Shown here in pieces: positions 1-13,300 of a DNA stretch of 64,000 nucleotides (the stretch's first letter is position 1; each line of letters opens with the position of its first letter). A program made the position numbers and the translations under genes. Below the pieces are notes generated by a model, which was given only the letters and a program-made list of their open reading frames with translations, ran no database searches and was not told the DNA's origin. This stretch comes from Vanessa cardui (taxonomy: Eukaryota; Arthropoda; Insecta; Lepidoptera; Nymphalidae): positions 12,266,171 to 12,330,170 of the forward strand of contig NC_061133.1 in the NCBI RefSeq assembly GCF_905220365.1. The letters run 5' to 3'.

Positions 1-1241
1 TATAACCTTTTTTTTATTTCAATGACGGTATCACGAAAACACGAAGCACGTTTTTCTAATACACATAAGGGCATAACGCGTTTTAATCAGCGTAACCACC
101 ATCTGTTTTAAAGTACTACAAAAACCATGCATTTTCATACTGTGCACAATTAAGACCCTGACAATCGCCCATGTTGTAATCTTAAATATATTTAGTTAGT
201 TACAAATTTACTTCAAAATGCAATACCAAATTAAACACGTATTATTTTAGTTTTCACCTAACAGTGTTCTTACTGAGTGTTATTGTTTTGTGATATACTT
301 ACAGTATACGTTATTTCTTCAGATAAAGATGGCTATCCTATGAAATGATGCACAGTTAAACAGATAATTTTTACTGTCTATTTCTTGTATTTACAGAAAC
401 AAAATAAAGTAACAAAAAAAATGAAGTAAAAAGGACAATAACCACAACGAGATACATTTCTCAACCCATTTGTACGCTACCCATTAAAATAATTAAAATG
501 TATGGGTATAGCAATAAAAGTTATAAGCTCGGGGTATAAGATGGTAAAATGACGCAAAATAAAAATGTGTTCTCTACATAATAATCACAGCTCACGACGA
601 ATGCATAAACAGAGAGGGTGTGTCGAGGAAATTTGAAGTAAAAAAATAATAATAACAATCGTAAATTCATTTCTGTAGGCATGGGATTGTGCAGATTTAA
701 CTTTTAATCAGATCAAAGTTCTGTTTCTTAAATTGATAAAAGTAAGCGATGTGCTATATTGGCTATTGAGATTTGGTCTAGAGGAGGCATCTGGTAAAGT
801 CTCGTGAGAGGTCAGTGTAGTTGTGACAAAGAGATACCCCAAAGAAACTAAAAAGTTAAACACTCATACACCCTAAAACCCATCGCTACCCTTACAGATT
901 ACAAGACAGTATTCGCTATAGATGTCACCTAGAATTCAAAGATTATGTCTTGATAATATAAATGAAAATAAACTAAAATAGAAAAATAATTTCCATAAGT
1001 GACGTTATAAATAAGACGTAAGGCAGATCTGTTTATATTAAACTAACGAATGCTTATTTTGGCTTAGTTTCAGGTAAACCATCAAACGAAAAAAAAAAAT
1101 CTATTTCATATTAAAAATAGGCCAATCAAAGCGCTTATAACTAGATGAATCGTTTGATTAAAACACAATCTTTGAATATCGCCAGTCCTACTCTCAAAAA
1201 GGCTAAACCGTAGGCATATCGAGTTACAGCTTAATATTTAC
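1..1241. other. Intron or 3' continuation of SRRM2, no gene resolved
   Basis: This stretch lies downstream of the last SRRM2 exon I can place, on the transcribed minus strand. It is AT-rich. On the minus strand near 740-862 an AG acceptor is followed by about 39 open codons, but the phase does not fit the exon ending at 1242 and the peptide has no Ser/Arg/Lys bias, so I do not call it. The remaining SRRM2 exons probably lie left of the window. Confidence 0.4.
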
Positions 1242-1362
1242 CTTCTTTTTCTTTTGTCGTTCATCCTCTGAGCTGGAATCACTGTCGGCTGCCTCTGAAC
1301 TGCTGGAACTCTCTGTATTAGGTGACTTCGAACGCTTCTTCTTCTTCTTGCTGGACTCTTGT
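1242..1362 (-). CDS. SRRM2: SRRM2 coding exon 6 (Ser/Glu/Asp and Lys-rich)
   Basis: The exon is 121 nt, with a TTCCTCAG acceptor ending at 1363 and a GTAAAT donor from 1241. The first base completes a codon. The following 40 codons read QESSKKKKKRSKSPNTESSS and then an acidic SSSEDERQKKKK stretch. This is the usual charged tail of SRRM2, and the exon ends in phase 0 with the frame open. Confidence 0.85.
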
Positions 1363-4300
1363 CTGAGGAAATTATAAATTTTGAATTACCAATTGGTAAA
1401 GGCATTACGGGCAGTAAGATTGACAAATGCTAGAAAAAAATGTCATAATTTTAGTTTTACCATAGTCAAAGCGCTTTACGGCTGTAAGTGTGGACAGAGA
1501 AGACATTTCTCATTAATTGAATACATAGAAATTCAATTTATTACAAAATTTTGATTTATTTGATAGTATATGGTATACTAACAAAATTAGATGTATAATT
1601 ATATTTTATACTATTTTACCCAATTATTAATCGTTTACAAACATTTCAACCTTTAGGTATATAATTATAAGATTGAAATGTTGTATGTAATAGTTTAATA
1701 TTAAATATTTTTTGTAGCAACCATTTTATTAAATTTTAATTCAGCAATTTTAATGTTTTTTTAAGTTAGATTTGAAAATGAACAAATGGTCCCTCTAATG
1801 GCTACCTTCACATAGTCACTGACATACTAACTACTATATGACATTGCAAAGCGCTCTTATATTCCTTGTGCCTGTTGTCTATTTACTATTGAAATACAAA
1901 TGTGAAAACACAAATAGAAATATTGCAATGCTGATGTTATAATAAACGATAGTTAAATGTGATCCAAATTTCGATTCGAAAGGGCCTGCACAAAGCTCTA
2001 AAATTGGTAACAACCGAATTGGTAAAGAAATAAAAAGATATGATACTCATTATGCAAGTGTTTGTATAACACTACCTGACTTTTTTATTTAACAGTAGTT
2101 AGTTGGGGTTCACGGATAGTATCATTATACTATTATACAGTAATCTATTCTAAATCTTACATTAATGAACAGCATACCTATGAATGTATCTCCACAACAT
2201 TTTTCTTTGACTGAAATTATTAATATTATAAATAGAAATTTGAAATTCGAATACGAATATAATTGAACGTAAATAGATGATATGAATACTTACCTCCTTG
2301 TTAATTGAAGTGTCACCTGGCTAATTAAAATAAAAAAAAATCAATGAGACCGTTGATAAAATAGTTTTAAAGTAGTCGTATAATACTTACTTTTCTTTCT
2401 TATTCTTCTTGGATTTTTTCTTCTTTGATTTTTTAGCTTCCGGTGTCGCACTGCAAAAGACAAACTTGAATCGTGAAATGTTTAAAAAATATTATTTTAA
2501 TACTAACTAACGTAAACTGTTTGTGTGATCTGGCTACTTCTTTAAAAGAAAATAAAAAACAAAATTACAATAAATAATTAGCTGAAACTCAATAATCGAA
2601 TCTGAACTTGAGATCACCATACATGATTACCTTATTATTATACAAGTAGCTAGCGAGTTTTGAGACTAGATAAATTTATTAAGATATATCGTGATGTGCT
2701 ATAGTGTTTTGTTTTTATTATCAGATATACTTATATTTAGTTAAATGATTTATTGTTTATAATATCACCTTCTTTTCTTCTTCTTCTTAGCTACGTGCGT
2801 ATCCCGATCCTCCCTCTCATGGCTCGGTGTCCTCACGAGGGGGTACTTCTGCGCCTCATCCCTCGCCCTCCGCTCTGGATCCAAACTCGTCCCCTCGACG
2901 AAGCGCGGCGATATACCGAAAGCGTCCCTGAGTCGCGCATTCTTCTCTTGTTGAGCCTCCGCTACCGCGTGGGTTTCGCGCACGCTGTAAAACATCGAAA
3001 TTTCAAGATGGCTGCCATATTTTAACTTTTTTTGAGATTACTCAAAATATATTTCTCATTTGCTATGGCATTCACATCGAGCTGTCACTTTGATATATGA
3101 TTGTGTAAGACAGAGTTCTAGTTACGAAGCTTCAAACATACTTAACACATATTTACCTGATGAATAGTTAAGTGCGCTAAAAATAGGGAAATTGCAAATT
3201 AATTCGTCGAACATAACTGGTTAAAGGTAATAAATTATGAAATGTTTATATTTAAAAAGAAGTACAGTAATCAACGTATGTTGTTTAAAGTGATCGAGTG
3301 TGAAATCGTTTAAAATCCAATTAATGCATTATCGGGCGCGTAGTTTTATATTTACAAATCTAACCATGCCCACCGATATAACCCAGTTTACGCGTCGGAG
3401 ATTAACGATAAGTATATGCACACCTTATGACGGATCGCATGGACTTCCTCTCCTCGGGGTTGGAGAGACAGACCTGCAAATTGTTGTTAACGTTGTTCCG
3501 ATTTTGGGTACAACTGCATCGACAACAGCAACTCCTGAGTCCCTCGAGAATAGTTCGGAGCGCTGGTTCTAACGGGTCTTGTATAGTGGAAGTTCCTTGC
3601 ATGGGTTCGACTGATAAGTCCGGGTTGGGATCGTGGGAGGAGGCGCGCGGCCTGCGATGTGGATCAGCGAGGACCGCTTGGAACGTGCCTCGCCATAATC
3701 TTTCGAATACTAAGCGGTTGTTGTGCTCGCGTCGCGACGCTCGGCCACGTTGCATCTTAAATACTAACTTAATCTAGTGGAAGACTTGGTTTCTTAAAAC
3801 TAAGACTATACTAATGCGGTGTAACCGCTGGAAGACTTGCAAAGGCGTGGGGCGTGAGGTTACATGGTAGTCCGGCCGGCGGCGGCCCGGCGGCGCTACT
3901 GAGGAAATAACAGGAAGTACGCGACGCGCGCACCCTGCGCAAACAACGCATCCCCGAGCGACGCCTCCACGAGGCGTCACAAAGACCAATTACGATTTAC
4001 ATGAGGAAAGATTTTCAATTCAAAGCCCGGTTTCAAAATGCCTTATGAAATCCTACTGGACTGTATTGATTAATTTATAAGACACACTAATGTGGTAGTA
4101 ATACCTTTTATAGGTAAAAGAGAGAAAAACTATTTTAACTTAAGAAATCCAATCTCAATAATGTAACAAAATTATATTTATGATTTATTAAACGCTACAT
4201 GTTTTTAATGTTGGATATTTATTTAGCATATGGATTGAAATAGGCAGATCTATTTGTATCACAACTAGGAACTTGTAACTGATAGTTAGCGTATAAAAAG

Positions 4301-7300
4301 GCTACGATAACTTATATTCTCCAAGGATGCGACCTGATTTTGTTCAATTATTATAGGAATGGCGAGAAACATTTGAATAAACTTATTGAATAACATTTGA
4401 AATCGATTATATCAGAATTAAATAGTTAATCCAATGATTAATTCGTTTAATTATAAATAAATATTTAGATTATAGTCACATTATAGTACGTTAATAAACA
4501 AAATATCAATTCGACGTGAGTTGTTTATATTAACACGATATTCTCGCGATAACACGGATATTTCAATTCCACGAGTATCTCTGGCCGCAGTTTGAGAATT
4601 TATTTCGGAATTAAGATTGATACGAGCAGTTGCCAAATGCTAATGTGCTGTTCTACGTTTCGTGAAGTGTCTACGTTTATCTATCTTTAGACGTAATCTC
4701 GATATGTGCGTATTCTACTACTACATAATTTTTTGTGTACAATTGCTTTTTTATAAGTTTTTATCTAACTTATAATTTTTGTTTGTTGGTTTTATTAGTT
4801 CAATTAGGGAACTTTTATGCTGGTGGATTAAAATTTTGGTAAGCATGATCTGATTCTTTATCTAGGATTGTATCCATATGAAGGAACTCCTCAACAGACA
4901 ACAGCATTTTGAAAATATAAAACCGCGTAATTAAAAAAAATATATTTATCATTTGATTAAATTTTATTAAAAAATTGAAATTATGACGTTGTTGATTTGT
5001 TAAATAAACAACTAGATGTTTTTCTACTACAGACAATGTTTCTGAAAAATAACCTACACCCGCGAGAGCCTTCATGCGTGAAATTGGACTTAGAGATACA
5101 GTCAAGTTTGTATCGTTAAGTCTGTAGATATTCAGACACTGTTTTTAAATTAAACTTCGCAATTTAGTTTATCATTACGATAGTTATACAGACAAAGAAT
5201 ATAGTTTTTAAAGCAGGATATTAACAGAACTATTTAAATATTAACATATCTAGTGTCTTTCGTAGTAAATCAAGTTACTTGTATTATGCATATCCAGTAA
5301 AAATTATAAATAATGTTAAAGTTATTAATTTCGGGATATTTACCATGTTTTTTTGTTTTTGTTCGGTGGAGCTTTATATTTCGACATTATTTACGAATGC
5401 CTTATTCACGATAATGGAAATATAGAGCTCCACCGAACAAAAATAAAAAATATGGTAAATATCCCGAAATTAATAACTTTAATAATAACAATAACAATGT
5501 TCATTTAAAATCTTTTATAAATATTAGTTTAAATAAAATTACAAATGGGGCATTTTGTCCAAAAACAAATGTTTAAAAAACTTCATCTACTGCTCTACTA
5601 TATAATACAGAGTTGTTGTGTTCTGGTTTAAAGGTTAGCGAGCCAGTGTAACTTCAGGCCCAATAGATATAAAATCTTTGTACCCCAGCTGGAAATGATG
5701 TTGTAAGGAATGCTTAATCTTGTTAACGGGCTCTTTCTTAATAGACAAAACGTCCTGTCTTTCAAAACAAGCCCTCCTTGCCTTTTTGCACTAATGATAA
5801 GAGCCTCCGTGTTTTTTATTCACGCAAATTGCTCAGGTGATTTTACGTGTTCATTCACCGCCTACGGATATTATATAAAGTTGAGTAACGAATATCTGAA
5901 CAAAACTTTTTACGTTTATAATATTAGTAGGGATAATTACTCCGCAGGGTTTCAGCCACTTTAGACGTGATTGTAGGAAGCGATTGGGTCGATGTGTGAT
6001 GTCATACACGGGGTCAGTTCTATGCGGCTGAACGATGAGGATTACAATTCGATTACGATAAATTGACAATTTTGTTAGTGGAATTGGCGCAGTCTATTAC
6101 TTTCCGACTGCGGCTGCGCCCGTGTGTAAGCGTGAGAGGGAGGCAGTCGACAACCTATATATTCTATATGTGTAGCCGTAACGATGTCTATGCAAAATTT
6201 TGTTCATCGATTGAGTTATTAATACGAGAAAACCATAAACATATAAACTTTCGTTTTTATGAAATGAATAAGGATGATATTTCAAATTTAATTACAATCA
6301 ATCAACTGTCGTATCAAGCTACAAGCTAAAAGAGGTATCGCGGTATTTAACTGATTTTTTATTATTATAATTTTTGAATACAAATCCAATAGTCCAAAGC
6401 CTGAAATCTTTCTTTGTTGGATTTGCCACCCCTATGATTCAGAGTAAGGGTGAGAATGCACCTATTTGTGCACTATAATGTTTTGCGTAGTTGGTGTTCA
6501 GGACTACCATAATCAAATCAATCAACTTTATTCAAGTAAACTTCACAATGAAGCGTTTTTGAATCCTCAATAATTAAATACTACCACCGTTTCGGAAAAC
6601 AGCTTCTAGCGAGAAGAAACGGCAAGAAACTCGCATAGTTGCTCTTCTCAAATAAACAGATTTACAAAGATGTTATTTACAGTAATTAGTGTCCTATAAT
6701 GGAACCCGACCCTAACTCCGAGCGTTTCTTTCTAAAAATTACTCTTTTAATGAATAATATATTTATTAATTTAGTCTTCAATCATCCCCATACAGTCAGA
6801 TTGTTCGTACCTTTGGCGATCTTAAATTTAGATCGATGTTATTCTAGGTTGCCTACATGTTTTGATTACGAATCAGCACAACAATCTAAATTTCAGGATT
6901 AATCTCAACTAATTTAGATCGTATATATATCAAACGTGACAACCCTGACGCGAGCGTCTGTTTGGCAGACTGGACGTTGTTAATTCAATTATAAATTTTC
7001 CATGTCAAATTGGATTAAACTATTTCGTATTATACTCAATTTATTATAGCGTGGCGTCTCCGATAACTGTCTTCGGGGATTCTAATGTCTTTGATCTAAT
7101 GAAATTGAAACTAATAGAACATTAATTAATTAGTCAATATTATGCAATAAAGTTAAGATATAAGTGCTTCAAAGAAAGAAGGTACTTTAGCATGTATTTT
7201 ATTTTTACTTATTCACGAGAACAAGACACTTGTAGATAATGTCGAAATATTGAGCTCCACCAAAAATAAATAAAAAACATGGTAAATAACCATGTTAATT

Positions 7301-10300
7301 TAAACTCTGGTGAAAGTTTGAGGAGGATGAGTTTAAGTTAATTATTTACATATATATCGTATAGTCTATGGCTTAAGCTGTATTTTATAGGCATTTTTCC
7401 CAAGTGGGAATATATATTTATATATATTTTTAAGATTTAATTGTTTATACTACCCAACAATATAACAGGCGATGTAGGTCATTTACCCGCGTTAAAGATT
7501 CTTATATTGTTTCAGTAGCTTCTTAGCTATTTGGCAAAGCAATAAACAAAAAATGTTGCTGTGTTTCGGTTCAAAGAGTAAGTTAGCTAGGGTAGCCAGA
7601 TATATCTTAGTAACCATGGTTAAAACTTATCTTTAAGTAAGAGGCATTTTTCTTAGCATTTTGAAATTTAGTAGGTAGTACTGAATTTTTGTATTATAAG
7701 TTTATCACTTGATTTAAATCTTAAGCAATAAAGCATTAAGACCTTTTGAAAACTTTTCCAGAAAGACTTGACCATCAATGCCGCATATCTATATTATTTA
7801 TAGGTAGTTAATTCAAAAATTTAGGGATCTTTTCATACAAAAATGTCAACGAGTAATTCGTGAGGTGAAATAAGAATTTTCTATTTTCTTTACAGTGGAG
7901 AAAAACTTGACCTTTTAGGCCAAGAGCTCTCTGAAACACTTCACTAGGTCGTATGGGTGACCCTTCTTTAATTGAGACTTAAATTCAAATATAAATATAT
8001 TCAAGTTTTTGTCAATATTATAATAATAAATCATGTTGATTTTGAACAAAAGAAAATTTTTTTAGTCGTTATGTATAAGCTTATGACCTTTCGAACTCAA
8101 CACAAACTTAAAATAAATATCATCATAAACGACGGAGTTCTTTATTGATACTAAATTAAAGAAAAAAAAAACATTAAATTAATATCCTCCTTTCTTAAAC
8201 AAACGAGCAAAGTATGATGACGTCATCCTGAACGATTTCAGCCACAGCGGCCTTTCACAAGAGGACATAAGTGCTCAATCGAGTATATTTTTCCGCAAAT
8301 TTCTGACACTATCAGAACAAGTTAAGTAGCAAGACAACGGTATTACGTGCTTTCCATCTCAAGGGAGTGTAAGCACTGCCAAATTTCAAAAACAACTCGA
8401 GGCTTCGACTGAGATTCTTTCGTCAGAAAAACCTAGTAACTTATTAATTCCGAATCCACGTTACGTACAAAGATACTTCGAGTTTAAAACATAAGCTGGC
8501 CATTAGACCAACGAGTCAGTTACAGGTCTTAGATAAGGGATAGGAGTCATGTTTGAAATACATAATTTCTTATTAATGTGCAATATCAATTACGGCGGAG
8601 CGAAGTGACAAATAATTACGACACGATTTTAGGGCGCTACGCCAATTAGCAAAATTTACGATACGTCGACATCAGTTTACGTTCTATGTTTAATTAGTTG
8701 TATTTTGATAGATGATATGAAATTCGATTTAATTAAGAAATACTTTCCATATTTCCCTTTTAAATAAAATTTTATTTTTATTTTTACTTTCAATATGGTT
8801 ATTAACCCAAGCTCATGTAGATTAACAACTGATTATCTTGTAGGTTTTTCTCGAAAACTATGTTTTGAACCGGTGGTGGCTTTCAATTTGTTTAATTATG
8901 TAAAATGAAAAATCAAAAGTGCTTGCAAGGGCACATTTAAATGAAGTAGAATATATTGATTTTCATTATGCATGACAAAGACCCGTACTATGAATCTATG
9001 TGTTCCGGAACCATTTATTATATCAACGTCAACACTTATGTACACACAAAAGTGCACCCGAATATTTTTATTATTACAAAAACTTACATATATGTTAATG
9101 AGTATTTAAATATATTCGCTATAAGCCCACAGCTGTTCCCGATCCCGCAATGTCGTGTTCGCACACCATGCACAGCCTCATGCCACGATTCTAGCAGATT
9201 AGTTGAAAAATGAAATTAATCAATGCAAATATTTCACCGTTTATTAATTTAAATTAACAAAACGTTGTTTTCCGATAGAATGTGTATATGTATATGGAGA
9301 AAATATTTTCCAATCATGTGTTTATTATCTATCCTAACAAATATTATAAACGCAAATATCTATTAAAATCTCTTTTTATTTACTTCAAAATATTACAATC
9401 CTAAGAAAGTCTTCGGCTTATATTTGCGGGATATTTTTAAGAAATCAATACGCGCAGATACCCTTGTGAGGAATATAGAAAAGGATTTGATTTATAAACT
9501 ACCAAATTCGCGATCTGAACTAGGAATATTTTCCCATCTTACTGAGTTTAGTCGTAATTTTATACTTGCAAATAAATTGCTATAGTTGTAAAATCAGTTG
9601 CGTTAAATTGATTTTCCGATAACAAATCAGTGTTGTAATTTTTTATTTAGATTCTTTGGATATGAAATATGGTTTTTTACTCAAAACTAATACGTTGAAT
9701 CATTATTTGCTATTTTTACCCGCCTTTTCATGTAGCCTGTAATGTTACAATGAATATTACAACCTTATATACAAGTCTGGAAGCCCTTCAAGATGGTTCC
9801 AGCATCTACTTTCACACTTGTCATTTTTTCGTTAAATCATTAATACAACAACAGCCTGTCAATGGACTAAGGCCTCCTCTCCCTTTGAAGAGAAGGTTTG
9901 GAACATATTACGCTGTTCCAATGCGGGTTTTTGGAATGCACATGTGGCAGAATTTCTATGAAATAAGACACATGCAGCTTTCCTCGCGATGTTTTCCTTC
10001 ACCGCCGAGCACGAGATGATTTATAAACACAAATTAAACACATGAAAATTCAGCGAAGCTCCCCTGGGTTTGAACCCGCAATCATCGGTTAAGATGCACG
10101 CATTCTAACCACTGGACCATCTCGACTCTCAAATCATTAATAGCGATTTTACAATAATGTCAACGTGTCGCTCTTCAAACATTAATGTATTTATTATATC
10201 AGAAAGAATACAACTAAACAAAAATTTTAAATACTAGGATCGAAGAAGAAAAAACATACTATTCAGGTCTATACCTGAATAGTATGTTTTTTCTTCTTTG

Positions 10301-13300
10301 AAGATTATTTATTAACTACTGTGAACGGTATAACTAAAAAGTCGACATTTATATCTTATATTTTCTTTCCTTTATATTTTTACGAATGTTTGTCCTATAT
10401 GTATATGTTCCTAAAATATTAACACGATTATGATGATGATGCTCAAGCTGGCGAAGGTACTGGCGCAAAAAAAAACCAAGTATTTTAATATAATGTTTTT
10501 CTTTCAACATAAGCGATGTATTTAACCTAATTTGCTGGTCGGTCAATCATTTAAATTAAAATGTAGTCTCATTTTCTTAATCACACTCTTAAAAAATATT
10601 GATATAAACAATACGGTATCTAGTTGCGTACATCATTTTGAGTTAATAACGCAAACTGCTACTGGAAAATAGTTTTCAGTACCTACTCAGAAGCAGAATC
10701 TTTGTCTTTTAATATTTTCAAAAGCGTTACAGACAAAATGTCAGTACATTTTACTTCATGTCACAATTACTGGATTTTGAATCACATTGTCATTAAATAT
10801 AACACAAACACTTTAAAAATACTTTACGTTCATATCTCCAGTACCTGTTTTTTGGCGGGTAGATAAAGCTAGTTACAATGCTTTTAATTTTATTTACTAC
10901 TCTGTAACTAGCAATTGGTGTCAATCCTTCCTGGGTAGGTATTACAACACAATTCCCACCACCAAACAGCTATACTTTGAATTCGAGCTAGTGCCACTAC
11001 AGGCACAAGGGACATAGGATCTCAGACTTTAAGCTAGGTTAGTGACGACACTAAAAAAAAACTTTTTTCGTGTCGTTGATTTTAGCTGATATACAATCAA
11101 AAGGCCTATTTGTCAGTTTGCTTACCTAATGTATTAATTATATGCAATGCAAATACGATATTAAATAAGAAACCTATTATATAACTCCTAAAATGTTAAT
11201 ACAATAATATCATGTTATGTATACGAAATCAGTGTTATTTAATTCATTGTTATGCATAGACTACATAATTTGAATTAATAACTTAGCATGTCGTTGCAGG
11301 GTAACATATAACAAAATGTTGGAATCCTGCCCTCGTAAGCGGGGGTTAGGGTGGACGCGATCGATACAGGACCCTTTTGTATTACGTAGTCTGTGCAATC
11401 TATCTTGACCCTTGAGTTAATATAGCATGTTTTTTTTTTAATTTATTTTCTTATTTTCCAGACTCGCTTTCGTGTTTTTTTGTACTTTACGTGTTGGTTT
11501 TATAAATAGTTTTATTATTCCTAAGAACGAAAGTAATCGTATATTATAAATTAAGTTATAATTGTATCGATAAATGGAACCTATTTAATAATTATCTGAA
11601 TTATTAAATACACGGTATCACTTTTTTCATTCAATCCATACTACTTTAAGTTATTAGTTTATAGCAACAATTGCTTGTTGCCTTTTCACTGATACCATTT
11701 TGTCTGAAAAGTAACTATTTGTTAAACAAAAGGTTTGGTTTTCATTTACAACTTTTTAATCACCTTTTACGGTTTAGAATATAAGCTGTAGGATACATAT
11801 ACTCGAACTGCAATATCCGTAGATTTTTGAAACAAAAGATATCTTGGCAACGCTCTCGATATTACAAGAGCACTTTCGAAAATGGCTTACTCTATGCTTG
11901 TATCGGGGAGTACTAAAGCTTCAGTAAGCGTGTAAAATTCGAAATAAAAATATACTTTATTCCAATACCTTCTCAAATCGAATTGTATATCTATCATCGA
12001 AAATATTGGTCACCATATCAATGTTTAGTTACTCCCTTTTACTAAAAAATACATACTATATATAGTACAATAATTAATAACAAATATAAGATATAACATG
12101 GGATCTACTTTGTCTAATTTTATGCAGATTATCTCACGACGCGTTCCTTCAACGCTGAGTACAAAATGAGTTAAAAACGAATATGAAATATCAAGGTTAG
12201 TCAGTTAGGAAATTTGGCAAGTAGATCCTTTATCATACGTACGCATCCGCTAAGATGGACTTTACGAAAAACCACCTCGAAAGGGGCAAAAGGGGTCTGT
12301 TTTTTTTTTCATAAATTTCGAGTGTATAAAGTCGCAGCTTCAGCTTGTATCTTAACAAATTAAAATGAGTTGAAATGAGAAAAAAAATATTAATTAAACG
12401 ATTTTTCCGGATATGAATTTCATTTTATAATCATCAAAAAGATAAAACTAACTAACTACTTATTTTGCGATACAAACGTTCCTAATTACATTTCTGCAAA
12501 GCGAATCAATCGATTTCCCAACAATAATTACCGAGAAAGCAAATAGTTTTATGGATATTTGTAGGACGCATTATATATTGTATTATACGTTTATGAATAA
12601 CCGTTTTGTGTTATACTAACTGTCAAAACTACTAAAGTAATACGCATGAATCGTACATTAGATAAATATATAAAAATAATTAGTATTAGAACATCGACAG
12701 CTTGTAAATTCCCACTGCTGGGCTAAAGGCCTCCCCTCCCTTTGAGGAGAAGGTTTGGAACGTATTCAACCACGTTGTTCCAATGCAGGTTGGTGGAAAA
12801 TTAGTAATAATTAGTATTAAGATTCACTATATCTGAGAAAAAAATAAATTCAAAATCACAATGAACTTACTAACCTTCGTTAATTTCTTTCAAACGACGT
12901 TTCATATAAATTTAACAGCACATATCATATGTATTAAATAGGGCGACAGGTCATTTCTAATAATAAAACTTTTAGTAACTATTTACCTAATTAATTAAAC
13001 GTACGACACGTCACGCAAGAGTAATTTGTTGCCTATATTTAATTTTGAAAGTGAAATTAAAAACAAAATATACGATTCTAAAGTTCTACTATCGAGAATG
13101 TTTGTTAACTATTATTTCTTTATCAGTTAATTAAATAACAATTAGCTCACGAATCACAAAAACATATTTTTCGCAATGTTTATATTGTAACAATAAGAAT
13201 AATTAAGCACATGTATTATGTACACATCTGCCATGAGACCTTCATCGGATATAAAATCGATTTCAATCCATTAATCTTAATACCATATAACATTTTAATC

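Larger units (their letters stand above)
4000..8200. other. SRRM2 intron 2, repeat remnants only
   Basis: This is intronic sequence with no supported exon. It holds a fold-back element at 5312-5485 and a half copy of it near 7241-7290. It also has a decayed LINE tail near 5605-5725 and a reverse-oriented LINE-like tail at 6511-6665. The short ORFs show no homology or splice context that I recognise. Confidence 0.5.

Noticed and set aside
740..862. Possible last exon of SRRM2 on the minus strand
   Set aside because: An acceptor and an open stretch exist, but the phase does not match exon 6 and the composition is not SR- or K-rich.
3300..3777. Two plus-strand frames of 90 and 116 codons
   Set aside because: They lie antisense to the minus-strand candidate exon in the same GC-rich block and show no domain, Kozak or splice support; likely shadows.
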